In this document: positions 32,398 to 40,806 of the stretch, piece by piece | Layout: every line of letters starts with the position of its first letter | How positions within the stretch are numbered: position 1 is the first letter of the stretch | The notes under the pieces: model-generated | Told to the model about the DNA's origin: nothing | Databases searched by the model: none | What the model saw: only the letters and a program-made list of their open reading frames with translations | Made by a program: the position numbers and the translations under genes | DNA from: Flavobacterium sp. | Lineage (GTDB): Bacteria > Bacteroidota > Bacteroidia > Flavobacteriales > Flavobacteriaceae | Length of the DNA stretch: 64,000 nt | Assembly: GCF_039595935.1 (NCBI RefSeq) | Contig: NZ_JBCNKR010000004.1 | Coordinates: forward strand, 62,001-126,000 | Reading direction: 5' to 3'

Positions 32398-32467
32398 TTG
32401 TTTCATTAATACTTTTTGATTACATTTGTAAACATGTCTAATTTGAATTATAATTTACAATGGTAAA
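32398..32467 (+). promoter_or_regulatory. HTH regulator promoter with two operators, one over the start codon
   Basis: TTG (32398-32400), 20 bases and TACATTTG (32421-32428) form a clear promoter. GATTAC-ATTT-GTAAAC (32418-32433) covers the -7 box. TTTAC-AATG-GTAAA (32454-32467) covers the start codon at 32460-32462. The same GTTTAC-N4-GTAAAC design appears before the divergent peptidase gene. Confidence 0.65.
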
Positions 32468-32912
32468 CATAGACGATTTTGTAAAAAGATTAGAAATAAT
32501 TCTGGATTATTATGGATTGAATGCTTCTTCATTTGCAGACAAAATTGGAGTGCAACGTTCCAGTATGTCTCACCTGCTCTCTGGACGAAATAAACCTAGT
32601 TTAGATTTTATCATGAAAATTATGGACGTTTTTCCGGAAGTAGATTTGTATTGGATTTTAAACGGAAAAGGAAACTTTCCTAAATCAGATAACGAAACTA
32701 TTTCTGATTTTCAAAATAACGACTCCTCTACTTCATCAAATGAAAATATTTCTGAAAATAATTTGTTCTCTCAACTCATTCATCAAGATGAAAAAACCAC
32801 TTCACGGAATTTAAAAGAAAATAAAAATGCTAATTTAAGTTTTGAAAATGATGAAATCGAGAAAATTGTAATTTTCTATAAAAACGGAACTTTTAAGGCT
32901 TATGTACCATAG
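32460..32912 (+). CDS. XRE-type helix-turn-helix regulator
   Basis: The 150-residue protein has an N-terminal XRE-type helix-turn-helix (LNASSFADKIGVQRSSMSHL, SGRNKPSLDFIMKI) followed by FPEVDLYWILNGKG, a common Bacteroidota layout. The rest is a Ser/Asn/Glu-rich linker and a short C-terminal strand (KIVIFYKNGTFKAYVP). It is probably an autorepressor acting at the GTTTAC-N4-GTAAAC palindromes around its own start and on the divergent M14 peptidase gene. The ligand is unknown. Confidence 0.85.
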   Translation: MVNIDDFVKRLEIILDYYGLNASSFADKIGVQRSSMSHLLSGRNKPSLDFIMKIMDVFPEVDLYWILNGKGNFPKSDNETISDFQNNDSSTSSNENISENNLFSQLIHQDEKTTSRNLKENKNANLSFENDEIEKIVIFYKNGTFKAYVP

Positions 32913-32995
32913 CTCGAAAATTTCGCGTATTTGAAAATTTTTAAAATTATTTTTCATTTAAGCGATTCTCACGAATCGGAAAAAATATCGAATTT

Positions 32996-33547
32996 TTAGA
33001 CTTGAATTCCGTTTTCAGGAATTTTTCCTAAAACACCTTTATAATGTTGTTTTAAAATTTCCCAGTCAGCCTCATAATTTCCTGTTGGGTAAAATGGTTT
33101 TCCAAGATTTACTTCTTTCTTTCCCCAATCAAATGCTACCGGAACAATTGGCACATTTGCCTTGAGCGCTATATAATAAAAACCCGTTTTAATTTCTTTT
33201 ACTCCTTTTCTTGTTCCTTCTGGAGCTACAGCTAAGCGGAAAACTTCTTTTCTTTCAAAAATGGAAGCAATAGAATCTACCTTGTTTAATCCGCCAGTAC
33301 GATCGATTGGTTCGCCCCCCACATTTCTAAAATAATACCCAAACGGAAATCGGAATAATTCTTTTTTACCAACCCAATTCATCTGTAAACCAGATATTCC
33401 GCGGGTCAATAATCCAATATAAAAATCATGATTACTCGTGTGCGGCATCACCATAAGTATACATTTTTTCACTTCAGCGTTCTCTATCCCTACTATTTTC
33501 CAGCCCATTAGCTTAAAAAAGATGAATTTGTATAATATTTTCTTCAT
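32996..33547 (-). CDS. 1-acylglycerol-3-phosphate acyltransferase-like protein
   Basis: The protein (183 residues from the ATG at 33547) shows PlsC-type motifs: HTSNHDFYIG (H-x4-D), GGEPIDR and APEGTRKG, and the last P in VPIVPVAFDWG. Such enzymes acylate lysophospholipids or related lipids at the inner membrane. The start at 33547 (MKKILYKFIFFKLMGWKI) is preferred over 33607 because the extension is atypical and runs into the divergent promoter region. Substrate is uncertain; it may act on ornithine lipids as well. Confidence 0.85.
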   Translation of the reverse strand: MKKILYKFIFFKLMGWKIVGIENAEVKKCILMVMPHTSNHDFYIGLLTRGISGLQMNWVGKKELFRFPFGYYFRNVGGEPIDRTGGLNKVDSIASIFERKEVFRLAVAPEGTRKGVKEIKTGFYYIALKANVPIVPVAFDWGKKEVNLGKPFYPTGNYEADWEILKQHYKGVLGKIPENGIQV

Positions 33548-33613
33548 TAAAATTTGATGTTTCTTGCAAAATAAAAGATTTAAAATGGTATTTTTGAGTA
33601 AAAGCATTACAAA

Positions 33614-34279
33614 ATGATCAAAAAACTGTTCAGCTATCTTTATCCAATTAAAATCTTCAAAAAAAAATCAGCCAGAAGTAAAGTTATAGAAGTAACCTGG
33701 GCAAACGGAGAATTGGTTTTAGATTCTGAAAACACTAATTATTCATACGGAAGTCTGCAGCGAATATTAAGGTACGGCCTTAGAAACATTGGATATGATA
33801 AAGTTTTAGAAATGGATCATATTTTAGTTTTGGGAGTAGCCGGAGGAAGTGTCATCAAGACCTTAGTTGATGAAATTGAATATAAAGGTAAAATTACCGG
33901 AGTTGAAATCGATCCCGAAATGATTCAAATTGCGAATCAATACTTTAACCTAAACCAAATACAACAACTTGATATTATTATCGACGACGCTTTTGAATTT
34001 GTTTTGAAAACAAAAGACCGTTATGATTTAATAATTATTGATATTTTTGAAGATACCAATATGCCAAACTTTTTGTTTGAAAAGTTTTTTAGCGAACGGG
34101 TTTGTTTTCTTTTAAAAGATCAGGGGTTTGTTCTATTCAATACCATGATTCTAGACGAAGCGCATAATGTTCGAAACAGAAAATACATAGCCGAAATAAA
34201 TCCAAAATTGTTTACTTCAAAAATGCTTCCGCGTATTGAAGTGCACAATGAATTAATAATAATCGAAAAAGTAGCCTAA
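33614..34279 (+). CDS. Spermidine synthase-like methyltransferase-fold protein
   Basis: The 221 residues match the aminopropyltransferase fold: SYGSLQRILRYGLRN, the glycine-rich VLGVAGGSVIKTLV, GVEIDPEMIQIANQYF, and IIDDAFEFV with YDLIIIDIF. Key Asp residues of real spermidine synthases are in part retained, but the N-terminal domain is short, so polyamine synthesis is not certain. It starts divergently from the acyltransferase and is followed after 10 bases by an M23 peptidase. Confidence 0.78.
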   Translation: MIKKLFSYLYPIKIFKKKSARSKVIEVTWANGELVLDSENTNYSYGSLQRILRYGLRNIGYDKVLEMDHILVLGVAGGSVIKTLVDEIEYKGKITGVEIDPEMIQIANQYFNLNQIQQLDIIIDDAFEFVLKTKDRYDLIIIDIFEDTNMPNFLFEKFFSERVCFLLKDQGFVLFNTMILDEAHNVRNRKYIAEINPKLFTSKMLPRIEVHNELIIIEKVA

Positions 34280-34289
34280 ATTTTATTTT

Positions 34290-34967
34290 ATGAAATCCCT
34301 TGTATCTATATTAAAAGCCTTACCTCCTACTAAAATTATTGATGCCTCTATTGATTTTTCAAAATACCTTCCTTTAGATTTATCTGTAACCAATACCGAA
34401 TTGGTCGAAAGCAAACCTGAAACTCCAGAAGATTTTGAACTTTTTATTTCAACATACCTTAAAAATAACAATGCCGAAGTTGCGTACGGCGGTTATATCG
34501 AAGGAAGAACTATATATAAAAGAAGTACCATTTTTAAAAATGATTCTATTGCAGAGCGAAATATTCACATTGGACTTGATCTTTGGACAAAAGTTGGAAC
34601 TCCTGTTTTGGCTCCGCTTGACGGAAAAATTCACAGTTTTCAAAATAATGAAGGTTTAGGAGATTATGGACCTACTATAATTTTGGAACATGAAGTAGAA
34701 AATGAAAAATTTTATACTTTATACGGACATTTATCGTTAGAAAGTATAGAAAACCTTACTGTTGGGACATTTTTTAAGAAAGGCGAACAAATTGCATCTT
34801 TAGGAAATTCGGCTGTTAATGGAGATTATGCTCCTCATGTTCACTTTCAGATTATAAAAAATATGCAGGACAAATGGGGCGATTATCCCGGTGTTTGCAA
34901 CACAAATGACTTAAATTTTTATATAGAAAACTGTCCCGACCCGAACTTATTATTAAAAATAACTTAA
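34290..34967 (+). CDS. M23-family peptidoglycan endopeptidase-like protein
   Basis: The C-terminal half is a LytM domain: HIGLDLWTKVGTPVLAPLDG (first His and Asp ligands), YTLYGHLS and HVHFQI with the last zinc His. The protein has 225 residues and no clear signal peptide, so it is either a cytoplasmic paralogue or exported by another route. It starts 10 bases after the spermidine synthase-like gene and ends directly before a lipoprotein gene, so the set 33614-35985 may be one operon. Confidence 0.82.
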   Translation: MKSLVSILKALPPTKIIDASIDFSKYLPLDLSVTNTELVESKPETPEDFELFISTYLKNNNAEVAYGGYIEGRTIYKRSTIFKNDSIAERNIHIGLDLWTKVGTPVLAPLDGKIHSFQNNEGLGDYGPTIILEHEVENEKFYTLYGHLSLESIENLTVGTFFKKGEQIASLGNSAVNGDYAPHVHFQIIKNMQDKWGDYPGVCNTNDLNFYIENCPDPNLLLKIT

Positions 34968-35450
34968 ATGATTATGAAGAAAGCGGGATTGATTATATGT
35001 TTGTTGTTATTAATTGGATGTAAATCGAAAACAGTTAGTCGAGATACAGAAGATTTAAAAATTAAAAAAGTTTTAAGTTCCGACGTTAATTCTGAACAGC
35101 AGAGAAAAGCTTACGAACTAGGCAAAAGAGTACTTGAAACCTGTAATACATCAAAGTTTAAACCTTTTAATGAAACCGAAGTTACTCAGTCTGTCAGAGA
35201 AAACACAACTGAGGAACGATTGACTAAAACCTGTACAAGATTTAGGCAATATTATGGAAGTTTTATTGATTTAAAATTAGATGGAGTTTATAAAACCAAA
35301 CATGAAGTCATTTATCGCTATCACGCTTTATACAGTAAAAAAGTAGCCAATAAAGAACTTCGCATTTTTGTAAACGAAGAAAATTTAATATCTGCCATTA
35401 AATCAATGGATTGGGATGAGAAATTTGATGCAAAAATAGCCGAACAATAA
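34968..35450 (+). CDS. Lipoprotein of unknown function
   Basis: A lipoprotein signal peptide (MKKAGLIICLLLLIGC) ends at the lipobox Cys, then CKSKT. The mature part, about 140 residues, is basic and helical with two Cys. The first ATG at 34968 follows the preceding stop without a gap; the second ATG at 34974 is also possible. I recognise no domain. The gene lies between an M23 peptidase and another exported protein. Confidence 0.7.
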   Translation: MIMKKAGLIICLLLLIGCKSKTVSRDTEDLKIKKVLSSDVNSEQQRKAYELGKRVLETCNTSKFKPFNETEVTQSVRENTTEERLTKTCTRFRQYYGSFIDLKLDGVYKTKHEVIYRYHALYSKKVANKELRIFVNEENLISAIKSMDWDEKFDAKIAEQ

Positions 35451-35460
35451 AGTCAACTAT

Positions 35461-35985
35461 ATGAAATTAAAAATGCCACTGTTTTTTTTACTGTTTATTT
35501 CAACTTTTACAAATGCTCAGGAAACAATGAGTGTTAAAGGTTCTAAGCCATTTCCGGCCACTCAGAATTATACTTTCATTTGCGAGAAATATGCATTTAC
35601 AGGAGAAACCAATATTCAGATTGCAAAAACAGATAAAGGCGGCATTTTAAAAATTACCATTGCAACGGCAAATGATCAGGCCAGAATTGCGGGCGGACTT
35701 TATGTAGATTTGGCTAACGCCGATGTTATTGCCTGCGTTGACAAAAACGTAAAAGAATCTGCTGACGGAAAAACTACCGCATATTATTATTTTACTCCTG
35801 CCGAATTTGCCAAACTGAAAAAAACAGATATTTACGCTGTTCGCTTTATTATAAATGGCGGTCCAAATACTTTTGGCAGCCAAACAGGCTATTTTACTAC
35901 TTACAATAAAAAGAATTATTTTTCAACTGCTTACGACAATTCTAAGAAAAGTTACGATACTGCAAAAGAAATTAGTGTTTTATAA
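35461..35985 (+). CDS. Exported protein of unknown function
   Basis: A signal peptide (MKLKMPLFFLLFISTFTNAQ) is followed by about 155 residues of predicted beta structure (NYTFICEKYAFTGETNIQIA, YYFTPAEFAKLKKTDIYAVR). No Cys pair, lipobox or catalytic motif is seen beyond one Cys in the mature part. It starts 10 bases after the lipoprotein gene. Periplasmic or outer membrane-associated location is inferred from the signal. Confidence 0.7.
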   Translation: MKLKMPLFFLLFISTFTNAQETMSVKGSKPFPATQNYTFICEKYAFTGETNIQIAKTDKGGILKITIATANDQARIAGGLYVDLANADVIACVDKNVKESADGKTTAYYYFTPAEFAKLKKTDIYAVRFIINGGPNTFGSQTGYFTTYNKKNYFSTAYDNSKKSYDTAKEISVL

Positions 35986-36036
35986 ATAAAAGATTTTATA
36001 AAATAAACCTTATATTTATAATCTAATAACAAATTT

Positions 36037-36507
36037 ATGACTCCTAACGAAGCTTTAATTACAAAGTTCTATACTGCTTTCGCCAACTCTGACGCAAAAA
36101 CAATGGCCGAATGTTATCACCCAAAAATACATTTTATTGATCCTGCATTTGGTTTATTAAAAGAAGAACAAGTTTCTAAAATGTGGGAAATGCTTTTGTC
36201 AAGAAGCAATGGAAATCTTAAAATTGAATTTTTTGATGTAAAAGCAGATGAATTTACCGGATCTGCCAAATGGGTTGCTGCGTATAATTTTACAAAAACG
36301 AATCGTAAAGTAATCAATAGAATTTCCGCAGAATTTGTTTTTCAGGACGGATTAATCATCAAACATACAGATAACTTTGATGTTTGGAAATGGTCAAAAC
36401 AAGCTTTTGGTGCTACTGGTTATTTACTGGGCTGGACAGGATTTTTCCATAAAAAAATTCAGGAACAAGCCTTACTTTCTCTTAAAAAATTTCAGGAATC
36501 AAAATAA
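36037..36507 (+). CDS. NTF2-like (SnoaL-type) protein
   Basis: The 156 residues have the NTF2 pattern: an opening helix (NEALITKFYTAFANSDAKTM), AECYHPKIHFIDPAFG, the central strand KWVAAYNFT and FVFQDGLIIKHTDNFDVWKW at the end of the cone. Such proteins bind small hydrophobic molecules or act as isomerases. A C-terminal extension of about 35 residues may cap the pocket. Function is not predictable further. Confidence 0.82.
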   Translation: MTPNEALITKFYTAFANSDAKTMAECYHPKIHFIDPAFGLLKEEQVSKMWEMLLSRSNGNLKIEFFDVKADEFTGSAKWVAAYNFTKTNRKVINRISAEFVFQDGLIIKHTDNFDVWKWSKQAFGATGYLLGWTGFFHKKIQEQALLSLKKFQESK

Positions 36508-36533
36508 AGGTAGAAATGCTGGTTGTTTTTTAA

Positions 36534-36828
36534 TGCAAAGTTCGCTAAGGATTTTCGCAAAGTAAACGAAGGTTTTTTGATTTATAAAAGTTTTTTTTAA
36601 GATCTCAAAGTTTGGTTTGAGAATATCAATTATAAAAGAAGCTTTAAAAAAAACTTCTTTTAAAACAAACAACTCATTCTCATAAAAATAACAAACCCGA
36701 CAGGTTTTAAAAACCTGTCGGGTTTACTGTATGTAATATAAAAACCAGCTTTGCGACCTCAAAAAGCTAGCTTTTAAACTAGAAACTTTTGCGCACTTTG
36801 CGAAAAAAAACTTTGCGAACTTTGCGTA
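36534..36828. repeat. Long inverted repeat of GCAAAGTTCGC words
   Basis: The left arm (36534-36562) reads GCAAAGTTCGCTAAGG with CGCAAAGT, and the right part (36787-36828) carries the complement, for example CTTTGCGAACTTTGCG. The CCCGACAGG hairpin lies between. The stretch fills the convergent gap between the NTF2-like gene and the class V aminotransferase gene and has no gene. Confidence 0.7.
36693..36725. repeat. CCCGACAGG hairpin, copy 2
   Basis: Perfect 16-base arms (36693-36708 and 36710-36725) around one base. Same core as 27111-27149, so the unit is dispersed in the genome. Confidence 0.9.
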
Positions 36829-36837
36829 AAAAAAATA

Positions 36838-38325
36838 CTAAGACTTAAACCAACTCGTTACCAATTCATCTTCAAATGAAGTGGCGTTTTTATGCACAAA
36901 TTCATTAGTATTTTTATTATACGAATAATCTAAAGCCCAGGTTTTATGGTTTTTAGCCAATTCTTTAATACTGTCGCAAACAAAAGCAATTTCTTCATCA
37001 GTAGTAGTTGGGTGAATCGACATTCTAATCCATCCCGGTTTTTTAATCAAATCACCAATCGTAATTTCATTTACCAGTTTATTTGAAGTTTCCTGATCTA
37101 CGTGAAGTAAATAATGTCCGTAAGTTCCCGCGCAGCTGCATCCACCTCGGGTTTGAACTCCAAAACGGTCATTCAGTAATTTTACACCTAAATTAAAATG
37201 CAGATCTTCAATAAAAAAAGAAATTACACCTAAACGGTTTTTATGCTGACCAGCCAGAATTTTGATATTTTCAACAGGTTCTAACTGATTGAAAACAAAA
37301 TCAACAATTTCATGTTCGCGCTCGAGAATGTTTTTAATTCCCATTTCTTCCTTTAGCTCAATTGCTAAAGCGGTTTTAATAACCTGAAGAAACCCTGGAG
37401 TTCCGCCATCTTCTCGATCTTCAATATTATCAATATATTTATGTTCTCCCCAAGGATTTGTCCAGCTTACTGTTCCTCCACCCGGACAGTCAGGAATCAT
37501 ATTATTATATAATTTTTTGTTGAAAATCAAAACTCCTGAAGTTCCCGGACCTCCTAAGAATTTATGAGGAGAAAAGAAAATTGCATCCAAATATGCTTCA
37601 GAATCAGCTGGATGCATATCAATTTCAACATAAGGGCCAGAACAGGCAAAATCTACAAAACAAACTCCGTTATATTGATGCATTAATTTTGCAGCTTCAT
37701 GAAAAGGAGTTTTTATACCCGTAACATTGGAACATGAAGTAATAGAAGCAATTTTTATAGTTCTGTCGCTGTATTTCTGTAAAAGCAATTCTAAATTATC
37801 TAAACAAAAAAGACCTTTTTCGCAAGACGGAATAATTTCAACATCAGCAATCGTTTCCAGCCATGATGTTTGGTTAGAATGATGTTCCATGTGAGAAATA
37901 AAAACAATTGGTTTTTTCTCTGCCGGAACTGTAGTAAAATTTTTCAGATTTTCCGGGATTTTTAAACCTAAAATACGCTGAAATTTGTTGATAACACCCG
38001 TCATTCCGGTACCATCTGTAATCAAAACATCATCCTGATTGGCATTTGTATGATGCTTAATAATGTTTCTGGCATGATGATACGCTTTTGTCATGGCAGT
38101 TCCGGACACAGTAGTTTCGGTATGAGTATTGGCAACAAAAGGTCCAAATTGGTTCAAAAGTTTCTCTTCAATTGGTCTGTAGAGTCTTCCGCTGGCAGTC
38201 CAATCGGTATAAACGATATTTTTTTTGCCAAAAGGTGACATAAATTCCTGATTTATGCCAACAATATGCTGCCTAAAATCCTGAAAATAAGTTTCAAGAC
38301 TGATGGTATTATTTTTGGTATTCAT
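36838..38325 (-). CDS. Class V aminotransferase-fold PLP enzyme (cysteine desulfurase-like)
   Basis: The 495-residue protein belongs to the class V aminotransferases. FFSPHKFLGGPGTSGVL holds the PLP Lys, and TRGGCSCAGTYGHYLL the Cys loop of cysteine desulfurase-like enzymes. It is longer than SufS (about 405), with insertions near the N- and C-terminus. I start at 38325, because TATATTTG at 38354-38347 is a good -7 box inside the longer frame. No suf genes are adjacent, so a role in cluster assembly is uncertain. Confidence 0.85.
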   Translation of the reverse strand: MNTKNNTISLETYFQDFRQHIVGINQEFMSPFGKKNIVYTDWTASGRLYRPIEEKLLNQFGPFVANTHTETTVSGTAMTKAYHHARNIIKHHTNANQDDVLITDGTGMTGVINKFQRILGLKIPENLKNFTTVPAEKKPIVFISHMEHHSNQTSWLETIADVEIIPSCEKGLFCLDNLELLLQKYSDRTIKIASITSCSNVTGIKTPFHEAAKLMHQYNGVCFVDFACSGPYVEIDMHPADSEAYLDAIFFSPHKFLGGPGTSGVLIFNKKLYNNMIPDCPGGGTVSWTNPWGEHKYIDNIEDREDGGTPGFLQVIKTALAIELKEEMGIKNILEREHEIVDFVFNQLEPVENIKILAGQHKNRLGVISFFIEDLHFNLGVKLLNDRFGVQTRGGCSCAGTYGHYLLHVDQETSNKLVNEITIGDLIKKPGWIRMSIHPTTTDEEIAFVCDSIKELAKNHKTWALDYSYNKNTNEFVHKNATSFEDELVTSWFKS

Positions 38326-38346
38326 TACTGTGCCTATGTTTGACTG

Positions 38347-38354
38347 CAAATATA
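38347..38354 (-). promoter_or_regulatory. -7 box of the class V aminotransferase gene
   Basis: TATATTTG on the minus strand fits TAnnTTTG and lies 21 bases before the chosen start. Confidence 0.45.
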
Positions 38355-38496
38355 TTGCTTTTTTATAGAATTGAGAATTTATCAATTATAAACTTTAATT
38401 GCTGAATAAAATTTAGTTTAAAGAGTGTTTTTTAGATAAATTATTACAATATTCTATCGGATTAATAGGGCATGTAAACTTAAAACAATTTCATTT

Positions 38497-39030
38497 ATGG
38501 GAAATTTAGCAACAGCCACTTTTGGTGGTGGATGTTTTTGGTGTGTAGAAGCTGTAATTCAGCGTTTAAAAGGTGTTGAAACAATAAAATCTGGTTATTC
38601 AGATGGTTTTATAAAAAATCCGGCATATCGCGAGGTATGTACAGGACGTACAGGTCATGCAGAAGTTGTTCAGGTTACATTTGATTCTGACATAATTTCA
38701 TATCATGATTTGTTAACTATTTTCATGACCAGTCATGATCCAACAACATTAAACCGTCAGGGCGGTGACAGCGGAACACAATACCGTTCTATTATTTTAT
38801 ATCATGACGAAGCGCAAAAAGAAATTGCGGAGCAGGTTTTTACAGAAGTTCAGCCTGTTTATGCAGATCCAATTGTAACTCAGTTAAAACCTTTTGAGGT
38901 ATTTTACGAAGCCGAAGATTATCATCAAAATTATTACAACGATAATCAGGAAGCAGGATACTGCCAGTTCGTAATTGACCCAAAAGTTAACAAGCTAAAA
39001 AAAATGTATGCTGATAAATTAATTGGCTAA
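38497..39030 (+). CDS. msrA: Peptide-methionine (S)-S-oxide reductase MsrA
   Basis: MsrA reduces methionine-S-sulphoxide in proteins with thioredoxin. The 177 residues carry FGGGCFWCVEAVIQRLKGV, with the catalytic Cys in GCFWC, and SGYSDGFIKNP, GDSGTQYRS and EDYHQNYY. No MsrB domain is fused. The gene stands alone, with a dispersed inverted repeat downstream. Confidence 0.95.
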   Translation: MGNLATATFGGGCFWCVEAVIQRLKGVETIKSGYSDGFIKNPAYREVCTGRTGHAEVVQVTFDSDIISYHDLLTIFMTSHDPTTLNRQGGDSGTQYRSIILYHDEAQKEIAEQVFTEVQPVYADPIVTQLKPFEVFYEAEDYHQNYYNDNQEAGYCQFVIDPKVNKLKKMYADKLIG

Positions 39031-39040
39031 TATTTTTATT

Positions 39041-39143
39041 GGCCACAGATTTCACAGATTAAACGGATTATTTAAATTATGTATTAATCTTTTATTTACA
39101 ATTTAAAAGAGAGAAATCCTTTTAATCTGTGAAATCTGTGGCC
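39041..39143. repeat. GGCCACAGATTTCACAG inverted repeat, copy 1
   Basis: The arms read GGCCACAGATTTCACAGATT at the left and the complement, AATCTGTGAAATCTGTGGCC, at the right, with a 60-base AT-rich centre. The same unit is at 62544-62668. It lies between msrA and selO. Confidence 0.88.
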
Positions 39144-39159
39144 CAATATAAAAACTCAA

Positions 39160-40728
39160 ATGAAAAATTTAAAAATAAATAATCGATTTACTGCCGAATT
39201 ACCTGCAGATCCTGATTTAACGAATGAAATCCGTCAGGTAAAAAACACTTCATTTTCGTATGTAAATCCAACAAAACCTTCAAATCCTCAACTAATTCAT
39301 GCATCCGAAGAAGTTGCCGGGTTAATTGGAATCTCAAAAAATGAAATTCAGTCAGAGGAATTTTTAAATGTTTTTTCAGGAAAAGAAATTCTTCCTGAAA
39401 CACAGCCGTACGCCATGTGTTATGCAGGACATCAGTTTGGAAACTGGGCCGGACAATTGGGCGACGGCCGCGCTATTAATTTAACCGAAGTTGAACATAA
39501 CAATCAGTTTTTTACACTTCAGTTAAAAGGAGCAGGAAAAACTCCTTATTCGAGAACCGCTGATGGTTTAGCCGTTTTACGCTCTTCAATAAGAGAATAT
39601 TTATGTGCCGAAGCTATGTATAATTTGGGCGTTCCCACTACCCGATCACTTTCTTTGATTCTTTCGGGAGATCAGGTTTTGCGTGATATTTTATACAATG
39701 GAAATCCGGCTTATGAAAAAGGTGCTATTGTTTGTCGTGTGGCTCCATCTTTTATTCGTTTTGGAAGTTTTGAAATGCTGACTGCCCGAAATGAGCTTAA
39801 AAATTTAAAACAGTTTGTTGAATATACCATCAAACATTATTTCCCGAAAATTACCGGAGAACCAAAAGAACAATACATTCAGTTCTTTAAAAAGGTGGCA
39901 GATACTACTCGTGAAATGATTTTGCACTGGCAAAGAGTTGGTTTTGTTCATGGTGTGATGAATACGGATAATATGTCGATTCACGGAATTACGATTGATT
40001 ACGGACCATACGGATGGCTTGAAAATTACGATCCAAACTGGACACCAAATACGACAGACAGTCAAAACAGAAGATACCGATTTGGAAATCAGCCGCAGGT
40101 TGCACAATGGAATTTATACCAATTGGCAAATGCGATTTATCCTTTAATTAATGAAACTGAACAATTAGAAAAAATCTTAGAATCATTCATGGATGATTTT
40201 ATTAAAGATTATAAAGAAATGTTTTTAAGCAAATTAGGAATATTTACTTCAAGAGAAACTGATAATAATTTAATCGATGATTTAGAAACCAACTTGCAAT
40301 TGACAGAAACAGATATGACGATTTTTTTTAGAAATTTAAGTTCCGTTAAAAAGTCTGATTCTGTTGAAAAAGCAATTGAAAAGATTGAATTTTCATTTTA
40401 TAAGAAAGATGATGTTTCAGGAGAAATTCTGGAAACCTGGAAAAAATGGTTTGCTGATTATTTAAAAAGATTAAAAAATGAAGATTTGTTTGATGAAGAT
40501 CGTGCTCAAAAAATGAATTCAGTCAATCCTAAATATGTACTGCGAAATTACATGGCACAATTAGCTATTGATGCTGCAGATAAAGAAGATTATTCACTTA
40601 TCAATGAGTTGTATACTCTTTTGCAAAAACCTTATGACGAGCAGCCAGAATATGAAAAATGGTTTGCAAAACGACCAGACTGGGCACGAACCAAAGTTGG
40701 CTGCTCAATGCTTTCTTGCAGCTCTTAA
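39160..40728 (+). CDS. selO: Protein adenylyltransferase SelO-family (YdiU)
   Basis: SelO is a pseudokinase that AMPylates proteins in redox stress. The 522 residues include the N-terminal ADDS (SFSYVNPTKPSNPQLIHASE), GDGRAINL with LKGAGKTPYSR, the inverted-kinase core (HGVMNTDNMSIHG, IDYGPYGW) and the C-terminal GCSMLSCSS, where the Cys pair forms the redox switch. It lies next to msrA, another oxidative repair gene. All key residues are visible. Confidence 0.93.
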   Translation: MKNLKINNRFTAELPADPDLTNEIRQVKNTSFSYVNPTKPSNPQLIHASEEVAGLIGISKNEIQSEEFLNVFSGKEILPETQPYAMCYAGHQFGNWAGQLGDGRAINLTEVEHNNQFFTLQLKGAGKTPYSRTADGLAVLRSSIREYLCAEAMYNLGVPTTRSLSLILSGDQVLRDILYNGNPAYEKGAIVCRVAPSFIRFGSFEMLTARNELKNLKQFVEYTIKHYFPKITGEPKEQYIQFFKKVADTTREMILHWQRVGFVHGVMNTDNMSIHGITIDYGPYGWLENYDPNWTPNTTDSQNRRYRFGNQPQVAQWNLYQLANAIYPLINETEQLEKILESFMDDFIKDYKEMFLSKLGIFTSRETDNNLIDDLETNLQLTETDMTIFFRNLSSVKKSDSVEKAIEKIEFSFYKKDDVSGEILETWKKWFADYLKRLKNEDLFDEDRAQKMNSVNPKYVLRNYMAQLAIDAADKEDYSLINELYTLLQKPYDEQPEYEKWFAKRPDWARTKVGCSMLSCSS

Positions 40729-40736
40729 TTTTTTCA

Positions 40737-40798
40737 GCCACGAATTCACGAATTTTGTTTTTTATAACTGGCAAAATATTAATTAGTGAATTCGTGGC
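40737..40798. repeat. GCCACGAATTCACGAATT inverted repeat
   Basis: Arms 40737-40754 and 40781-40798 differ at one base around a 26-base AT-rich loop. It sits between the convergent selO and YpdA-like genes and can end transcription from both sides. Confidence 0.8.
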
Positions 40799-40806
40799 GA
40801 AAAAAA

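Noticed and set aside
36838..38325. Assignment as SufS
   Set aside because: The protein is about 90 residues longer than SufS and has no suf neighbours; only the class V fold and Lys/Cys motifs can be supported.
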